From: Desulfobacteraceae bacterium
Lineage (GTDB): Bacteria; Desulfobacterota; Desulfobacteria; Desulfobacterales; Desulfosarcinaceae
NCBI GenBank assembly: GCA_027025615.1
Contig: JALVQM010000412.1
Coordinates: forward strand, 1-10,294
Length of the DNA: 10,294 nt
Reading direction: 5' to 3'
Shown: positions 6,046 to 10,294 of the stretch, piece after piece
Position numbering within the stretch: the first letter of the stretch is position 1
Layout of the letters: each line of letters begins with the position of its first letter
Notes under the pieces: model-generated
Seen by the model: only the letters and a program-made list of their open reading frames with translations
What the model was told of the DNA's origin: nothing
Database searches by the model: none
Position numbers and translations under genes: made by a program

Positions 6046-6922
6046 TCGGTGTCCTTTCTTCGATTGATTTTTCCCTCCAATACATGGCGACCATGGTGGT
6101 ACCTACAATCAATGTTCCACCGGCAATGGTCCACTTTCCGGGCACCTCGCTTGCCAAGAGCAAGGCGAAAATTGCACCGTAGACCGGTTCCAGGGAAGCT
6201 ATGACCCCGGCCAGTTGAACTCTGATTTGTTGCAGGCTGCCGATGAAAAGTGCGTGAGCCAAAGCAGTGCAAACAACTCCCAGCAGGACAAGGCCCAGGA
6301 TATCTCCGGTGGACAAAAGGATTGGTTTGCCGGCAACCGCCGGCAGCACAAATGCCAGGGCGGCAAAACCATTCTGGTAAAATGCAACGGTAATGGCCGG
6401 GGTGCGGGTGACAAGCTTACGGTTCAGCAATGAAAGGATGGAAAACAGCAGACCGGAAACAATCCCCCAACCGGTGCCTACTACCACCCGGTCGCCCCAG
6501 GAATAAGGCCATACAATCATTACAAGGCCGAGACTGACCCCGGCGGCGGTAAGTCCATCCCGTTTTCGGAAAGGTTCCCTGAAAAAAAACGGTTCCAATA
6601 CAGTGGTGAAAACCGGGAAAGAAGAATAGGCCAGCAGGCCGACCGCCACGGTTGAGACTTGGACTGACTTGAAAAATGTCCACCAGTGAAGAGCGAGCAG
6701 CAGGCCCGCTGTTGCCTGTAATCCAAAATATTTGTTCCAGCCGGGAGCTTCAAGGCGTCCGGTAAAAGCCAGGATAAGCCCAAGGCTGAAAAAGGCAAGC
6801 AGCGTACGTGCCAGGACGATTACCAGGGGGGGCTGCAGCACAAGTTTGCCGAGCACTCCTGCCATCCCGAAAAGAACTACCGCCAGGTGAATTTTTAGCA
6901 GACCGCACCGTTCTTGATTCAT
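6029..6922 (-). CDS. EamA-family (DMT superfamily) membrane transporter
   Basis: This 297-residue inner-membrane protein has about ten hydrophobic segments, in two EamA repeats. The first runs from KIHLAVVLFGMAGVLGKLV through SSFPVFTTVLEPFFF to GVSLGLVMIVWPY; the second from GWGIVSGLLFSILSLLNRKL to SLEPVYGAIFALLLASE and AGGTLIVGTTMVAMY. The EPxF/EPVYGxIFALLL-type helices followed by a glycine-rich last segment are typical of the 10-TMS drug/metabolite transporter superfamily, whose members usually export amino acids or metabolites. The substrate cannot be told from sequence. A TTG start two codons upstream (6928) is possible, but I preferred the ATG at 6922-6920; neither has a clear ribosome binding site. 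The gene starts 14 nt after gpmI, so coupled translation is likely, and overlaps the following gene by 17 nt. Confidence 0.85.
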   Translation of the reverse strand: MNQERCGLLKIHLAVVLFGMAGVLGKLVLQPPLVIVLARTLLAFFSLGLILAFTGRLEAPGWNKYFGLQATAGLLLALHWWTFFKSVQVSTVAVGLLAYSSFPVFTTVLEPFFFREPFRKRDGLTAAGVSLGLVMIVWPYSWGDRVVVGTGWGIVSGLLFSILSLLNRKLVTRTPAITVAFYQNGFAALAFVLPAVAGKPILLSTGDILGLVLLGVVCTALAHALFIGSLQQIRVQLAGVIASLEPVYGAIFALLLASEVPGKWTIAGGTLIVGTTMVAMYWREKSIEERTPNVSVN

Positions 6923-6936
6923 GGGCAAGCCAAGAC

Positions 6937-8481
6937 TCAGGAGGTAACCAGGCTCTGGCCGGTCATTTTTTCCGGCTGTTCAATTTCCATGATCCGGCAG
7001 ATGGTAGGTGCGATGTCTCCCAGGGCACCTGGTCGTAATTCCACGCCCTTACGCTTTTCATCTACCAGGATCAAGCGTACCGGATTTGTGGTATGGGCCG
7101 TATGGGGACGGCCGTCTGTGTCTACCATTGTTTCTGCATTGCCGTGATCTGCGGTTATCAGAACCACTCCTTGTTTATCCAAAATCGCCGGCACTATGCG
7201 TCCGACACAGCCGTCCACCGTTTCACAGGCCTTTACCGCGGCTTTGAGCACTCCGGTATGACCAACCATATCCATGTTGGCAAAGTTCAATACGATCAGG
7301 TCATAATCGTCGTTCTCGATTCTGCGCATGACTTCATCGGTAACCTCAACGGCGCTCATTTCCGGTTTCTGGTCGTAAGTGGCTACCTGGCGGGGGGATT
7401 GAATGAGGCAGCGGTCTTCGCCGGCAAAAGGTGTTTCTTCGCCGCCGTTGAAAAAATAGGTGACATGGGCGTATTTTTCTGTCTCGGCTATTCGCAATTG
7501 ACGCATGCCCTGGTCACTGACCACCTCGCCCAGGATCTGCTCCAGGTGTTCAGGTGGAAACGCTACGGGAAGGGTGAACTCTTCATCATAAAGGGTCATG
7601 CAGACAAAGCCTGCCAGCCGGGGAATACGCTTGCGCTGGAAGGGTTTAAAAGTCTCGGAAGTAAGGGCCCTGGTTATTTCCCGGGCGCGGTCAGCCCGGA
7701 AGTTGAAAAAAATTACTCCATCCCCGTCTTCAAGTACAGCCAAAGGAAGACCGTCAGGCCCCTTAACAGCCATGGGCTTTATGAATTCATCAGTTTCGTC
7801 ATTCTGGTAGGCCTGGCTGACGGCAGCGGCAGGATCGTCCACCAGGCGCCCCTGGCCCAGGGTATACAGGTCGTAAGCCTTTTCAATGCGGTCCCAGCGT
7901 GTGTCTCTGTCCATGGCCCAAAAACGACCGCAGATGGTTGCAACCTGTCCCACACCGATTTTTTTTGTTTCGGTTGCAAGTTGTTCCAGGTAGCCTGCCC
8001 CGTTTGTGGGAGGGGTATCCCGTCCATCAAGGATGGCATGAATAAAAACCTGGCGGAGGCCCTGGCGGCGGGCCAGCTCCAAAAGTGCAAGCAAGTGGGT
8101 AAACTGGCTGTGGACGCCGCCGTCTGAAACCAGCCCCATGAGATGCAGGCGGCCGCCACTGTCAGCTACCTTGTTGATTGTTTCAAGTAAAACCGGGTTG
8201 TTGAAAAAACTGCCGTTTTCTATGGCCAGATCGATTCGCAACAGGTCCTGGTAAACCACACGACCTGCTCCCAGGTTGAGGTGACCGACTTCAGAGTTGC
8301 CCATGATGCCGTCGGGAAGTCCCACTGCCCTGCCGGAAGTTTGCAAGCGGGTTGTTGGATAGATTTGGACCAGTCGGTCAAGGACAGGTGTGTTTGCCAT
8401 GAAAACCGCATTGGTTTCATTTTCAGGTCCAAGTCCCCATCCGTCAAGGATCATAAGCATAACCGGTTTTGGTTTTGGCAT
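6937..8481 (-). CDS. gpmI: 2,3-bisphosphoglycerate-independent phosphoglycerate mutase
   Basis: This 514-residue enzyme interconverts 3- and 2-phosphoglycerate in glycolysis and gluconeogenesis, using Mn2+ and a phosphoserine intermediate in the cytoplasm. All active-site landmarks are present: LMILDGWG with D13; GIMGNSEVGHLNLGAGR with the nucleophile S63; the substrate-binding HAILDGRDTPP (148-157) and FFNFRADRAREITRAL (258-273); and the metal ligands D404 and H408 (NMDMVGH), D445 and H446 (TADHGNAE) and H463 (PHTAH). The length matches the family (about 510). The start ATG has a strong AGGAGG six bases upstream. The gene lies 27 nt after rsfS and 14 nt before the transporter gene. Nothing appears truncated or altered. 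Confidence 0.97.
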   Translation of the reverse strand: MPKPKPVMLMILDGWGLGPENETNAVFMANTPVLDRLVQIYPTTRLQTSGRAVGLPDGIMGNSEVGHLNLGAGRVVYQDLLRIDLAIENGSFFNNPVLLETINKVADSGGRLHLMGLVSDGGVHSQFTHLLALLELARRQGLRQVFIHAILDGRDTPPTNGAGYLEQLATETKKIGVGQVATICGRFWAMDRDTRWDRIEKAYDLYTLGQGRLVDDPAAAVSQAYQNDETDEFIKPMAVKGPDGLPLAVLEDGDGVIFFNFRADRAREITRALTSETFKPFQRKRIPRLAGFVCMTLYDEEFTLPVAFPPEHLEQILGEVVSDQGMRQLRIAETEKYAHVTYFFNGGEETPFAGEDRCLIQSPRQVATYDQKPEMSAVEVTDEVMRRIENDDYDLIVLNFANMDMVGHTGVLKAAVKACETVDGCVGRIVPAILDKQGVVLITADHGNAETMVDTDGRPHTAHTTNPVRLILVDEKRKGVELRPGALGDIAPTICRIMEIEQPEKMTGQSLVTS

Positions 8482-8508
8482 CGGGTTCCTCCTGTGGTTG
8501 GACCGTAA

Positions 8509-8928
8509 TCAATCTATTATTATTTCCCGGCCCCGGAATGGCTGGCTGGAATCTATAACCTCTTCTTCAGTAGCGGCAGCTTCGATTTCGAATCGTTGAG
8601 CCTCGGCCCAGAGGCCTTCGAGATCGTAGAAACGACGTGTTTCTTCATAAAAAACATGAATGATAACGTGGCCGTAGTCCAGCAAAACCCAGTGCCCTTG
8701 TCCTGTTCCTTCAATGTTCAGGGGTTTGATCGCCTGTTTTTTCAATGTTCTTTTAATATGATCGGCAATGGCGGTAACCTGCCTGTTGGACCGGCCGCTG
8801 CAAATGATAAAGGCATCGGCCAGGGATGTCATTTCCCTGACATCAAGAACAATTATTTCCTGGGCTTTTTTGCCCCTGGCGGCCTTGATAAAAGGTTCCA
8901 GGCTTGCAAGAAGAGGTTCGCTGGTCAT
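8509..8928 (-). CDS. rsfS: Ribosomal silencing factor RsfS (YbeB/Iojap family)
   Basis: This 139-residue protein belongs to the RsfS/Iojap family, which binds ribosomal protein uL14 on the 50S subunit and prevents joining of the subunits when nutrients are scarce. Family features are visible in order: KKAQEIIVLDVREMTSLADA (20-39), the FIICSGRSNRQVTAIADHI helix-strand (40-58), GTGQGHWVLLDYGHVIIHVF (74-93), and the RRFYDLEGLWAEAQ end (98-111). An acidic tail (112-139, EIEAAATEEEVIDSS) extends past the conserved core. A longer ORF begins at 9009, but the start at 8928-8926 fits: it has AAGGA eight bases upstream and overlaps the nadD stop by four bases (ATGA). This overlap implies translational coupling to nadD. 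The nadD-rsfS pairing is common across bacteria. Confidence 0.95.
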   Translation of the reverse strand: MTSEPLLASLEPFIKAARGKKAQEIIVLDVREMTSLADAFIICSGRSNRQVTAIADHIKRTLKKQAIKPLNIEGTGQGHWVLLDYGHVIIHVFYEETRRFYDLEGLWAEAQRFEIEAAATEEEVIDSSQPFRGREIIID

Positions 8929-9623
8929 AGATAAAGTCCTTTTTCCTTGATATAGGCAGCAACAGCTTTGGGTACCATTGCCTCGATCGGCAATTTGTTT
9001 TTTAAACAATTCCGGATGTGCGAAGATGAGATATCCAAAGGTTTAATTTCCACGGGATATACCGGTTGCAATTCAGGGTGTCGAAAACACCTATGAAGTT
9101 CATCGTAGATATAGTCCAATGATAGCGTGGAGTTAAGATAGGTTTCAAGCTGTTTTACCAGGTTGCCAGTGACTTTGTCGTTTTGCACGGGGCGGGACAT
9201 AACGGCCATGCAGCTTTCAGACATCAGCCGGAACCAGTCTTTCCAGGAATGAATCGAAAGAAAAGCGTCAAGTCCCAGGATAAAAAACAGGGCTGCCTCT
9301 GGTTTCACCTTGCCCCTGACAGTTATGATGGTGTCGATGGAAAACGAAGGTCCGGGCCTTTGCATCTCCAGGTCAGAAACATGCATTTTTTTGCTTCCCG
9401 CCAGGGCCAGACGTATCATCGATAGTCGATGTTTACCTGGAGCAAGGCACCTTGCGGTTTTATGGGGTGGTGTAGCGCAGGGAATAAAATAGATTCTGTC
9501 AAGCTCAAGCAGTCGGACCACTTGGCTGGCAGCGGTCAGGTGCCCCTTATGGATCGGGTTGAAAGTACCACCGAAAAGGCCAATCCGGCGGCCTTCAAAA
9601 CTATTATCGGTCTTTGTCGGCAT
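8925..9623 (-). CDS. nadD: Nicotinate-nucleotide adenylyltransferase
   Basis: This 232-residue enzyme transfers AMP from ATP to nicotinate mononucleotide, giving deamido-NAD, the committed late step of NAD synthesis. The nucleotidyltransferase signature GLFGGTFNPIHKGH (15-28), with the HxGH motif (H25, H28), is intact, as are FILGLDAF (114-121) and the C-terminal ISSSHIR motif (198-204), equivalent to ISSTxxR of the family. I took the ATG at 9623-9621, since the longer ORF starts at a TTG (9638) with no better ribosome binding site. The start lies inside the last codons of obgE (20-nt overlap). The end overlaps rsfS by four bases. Length is normal for the family. No proB is present between obgE and nadD, unlike in some relatives. 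Confidence 0.95.
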   Translation of the reverse strand: MPTKTDNSFEGRRIGLFGGTFNPIHKGHLTAASQVVRLLELDRIYFIPCATPPHKTARCLAPGKHRLSMIRLALAGSKKMHVSDLEMQRPGPSFSIDTIITVRGKVKPEAALFFILGLDAFLSIHSWKDWFRLMSESCMAVMSRPVQNDKVTGNLVKQLETYLNSTLSLDYIYDELHRCFRHPELQPVYPVEIKPLDISSSHIRNCLKNKLPIEAMVPKAVAAYIKEKGLYL

Positions 9624-10294
9624 GCTCAGCGAGAACAAGTTGTGCCAGGCGCTTTACAAGTTCATCCAGTCCCTGGCCGGTAACGGCGCTGATGGTCATT
9701 ATCTCATTATCAGTGGCCGATGCAATAAAAGCCCTGGCGTTATTCCGGGCCTTTGGCAGATCCAGTTTGTTAAGAACCACCAGTTGTGGCTTGGCTGCCA
9801 GGTCCGGGCTGTAACTTTCCAGTTCCTTGTTGATGGTGTGGTATGAGTCCAAAGGGTTTCCGGGATCGATTTCAGCGGTATGCAGGATGTGGACGACTAT
9901 CCGCGTTCTTTCCACATGTTTCAGGAAACGGATGCCCAGACCGGCACCCTGGTGAGCGCCTTCAATCAAACCGGGTATATCCGCCACCACAAATGGCTCG
10001 TATCCTGGAGGGGCAACTACTCCCAAGTTGGGAACAAGGGTTGTAAAAGGGTAATCGGCGATTTTGGGTCGGGCAGCGGAGATGGCGCTGATCAGGGTTG
10101 ATTTTCCGGCATTTGGCAGACCTACCAATCCCACATCGGCAAGAAGCTTCAACTCCAGTTTCAGTTCCAGGGTAATGCCCGTCTCGCCGGGTTGTGCATG
10201 GCGTGGTGCGCGGTTGGTGGATGAACGGAATCTGCGGTTTCCAAGACCGCCCCGGCCGCCTTTGGCTATTACCACTTGGCTTCCGGCATGGTCC
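9604..10294 (-). CDS. obgE: Obg-family GTPase, partial (N-terminal region outside the window)
   Basis: This ORF runs off the right edge, so the protein is missing most of its N-terminal Obg fold; 229 residues are visible. It begins with the glycine-rich end of the Obg domain (VVIAKGGRGGLGNRRFRSST) and then holds the complete GTPase domain: G1 GLPNAGKST, the switch I DYPFTTLVPNLG with the G2 threonine, G3 DIPGLIEGAHQGAGLG, G4 NKLD and a G5 ISAVTGQGLDEL. ObgE binds the 50S subunit, acts in late ribosome assembly, and links growth to (p)ppGpp. The protein ends about 15 residues after the G5 region, so the extra C-terminal OCT domain found in many Gram-positive homologues is absent. It is the first gene of the operon seen here, and nadD starts within its last codons. 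Confidence 0.95.
   Translation of the reverse strand, partial: DHAGSQVVIAKGGRGGLGNRRFRSSTNRAPRHAQPGETGITLELKLELKLLADVGLVGLPNAGKSTLISAISAARPKIADYPFTTLVPNLGVVAPPGYEPFVVADIPGLIEGAHQGAGLGIRFLKHVERTRIVVHILHTAEIDPGNPLDSYHTINKELESYSPDLAAKPQLVVLNKLDLPKARNNARAFIASATDNEIMTISAVTGQGLDELVKRLAQLVLAEHADKDR

Noticed and set aside
7093..8127. Long plus-strand ORF (344 codons) opposite gpmI
   Set aside because: It lies wholly antisense to a gpmI gene with every catalytic motif intact, has no recognisable domain, and is explained by codon bias of the true gene.
8929..9009. Longer 166-codon form of rsfS
   Set aside because: The extension lies over the nadD coding region and has no family similarity; the ATG overlapping the nadD stop has a good ribosome binding site.

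Overview
The window looks like chromosomal DNA of a Gram-negative bacterium with moderate GC content, most likely a member of the former Deltaproteobacteria (Desulfobacterota). This rests on the obgE-nadD-rsfS-gpmI gene order, on a small protein related to the HsdR N-terminal domain, on a zinc-ribbon/HEAT protein of a style common in that group, and on three outer-membrane-type lipoproteins. The lineage is inferred; no rRNA, tRNA, mobile element or CRISPR array is present to confirm it.

Right half (about 5491-10294, all minus strand): a tightly packed housekeeping operon. Reading in the direction of transcription it holds obgE (ribosome-assembly GTPase, 5' end outside the window), nadD (NAD synthesis), rsfS (ribosome silencing factor), gpmI (Mn-dependent phosphoglycerate mutase), an EamA/DMT-type membrane transporter, and a small HsdR-N-like protein whose PD-(D/E)XK active site appears degenerate. 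Genes overlap or lie within 27 nt of each other throughout, so translational coupling is likely. The operon joins ribosome maturation, NAD supply and glycolysis.

Middle (3859-5490): a divergent 248-bp intergenic region, then two plus-strand genes. The first encodes a protein with a zinc ribbon at each end and a HEAT-like segment between. The second encodes a nucleotidyltransferase-fold protein with a G-S...D-x-D signature. A weak intrinsic terminator seems to separate them. The second gene converges on the housekeeping operon.

Left (1-3858, all minus strand): a cluster of three lipoprotein genes in the order LpoB-like, COG3014-like (TPR-like helices) and LPP20-like, each with a signal peptide and lipobox. 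They probably form one functional unit at the outer membrane or periplasm, possibly linked to peptidoglycan synthase control. Downstream lie a 67-residue DUF2892 inner-membrane protein and the 5' part of recX (RecA regulator), which runs off the left edge.

No gene-free stretch exceeds 300 bases. The most unusual items are the three-lipoprotein cluster, the nuclease-fold protein without its catalytic residues inside a housekeeping operon, and the in-frame arrangement of the DUF2892 gene and recX separated by a single TGA.
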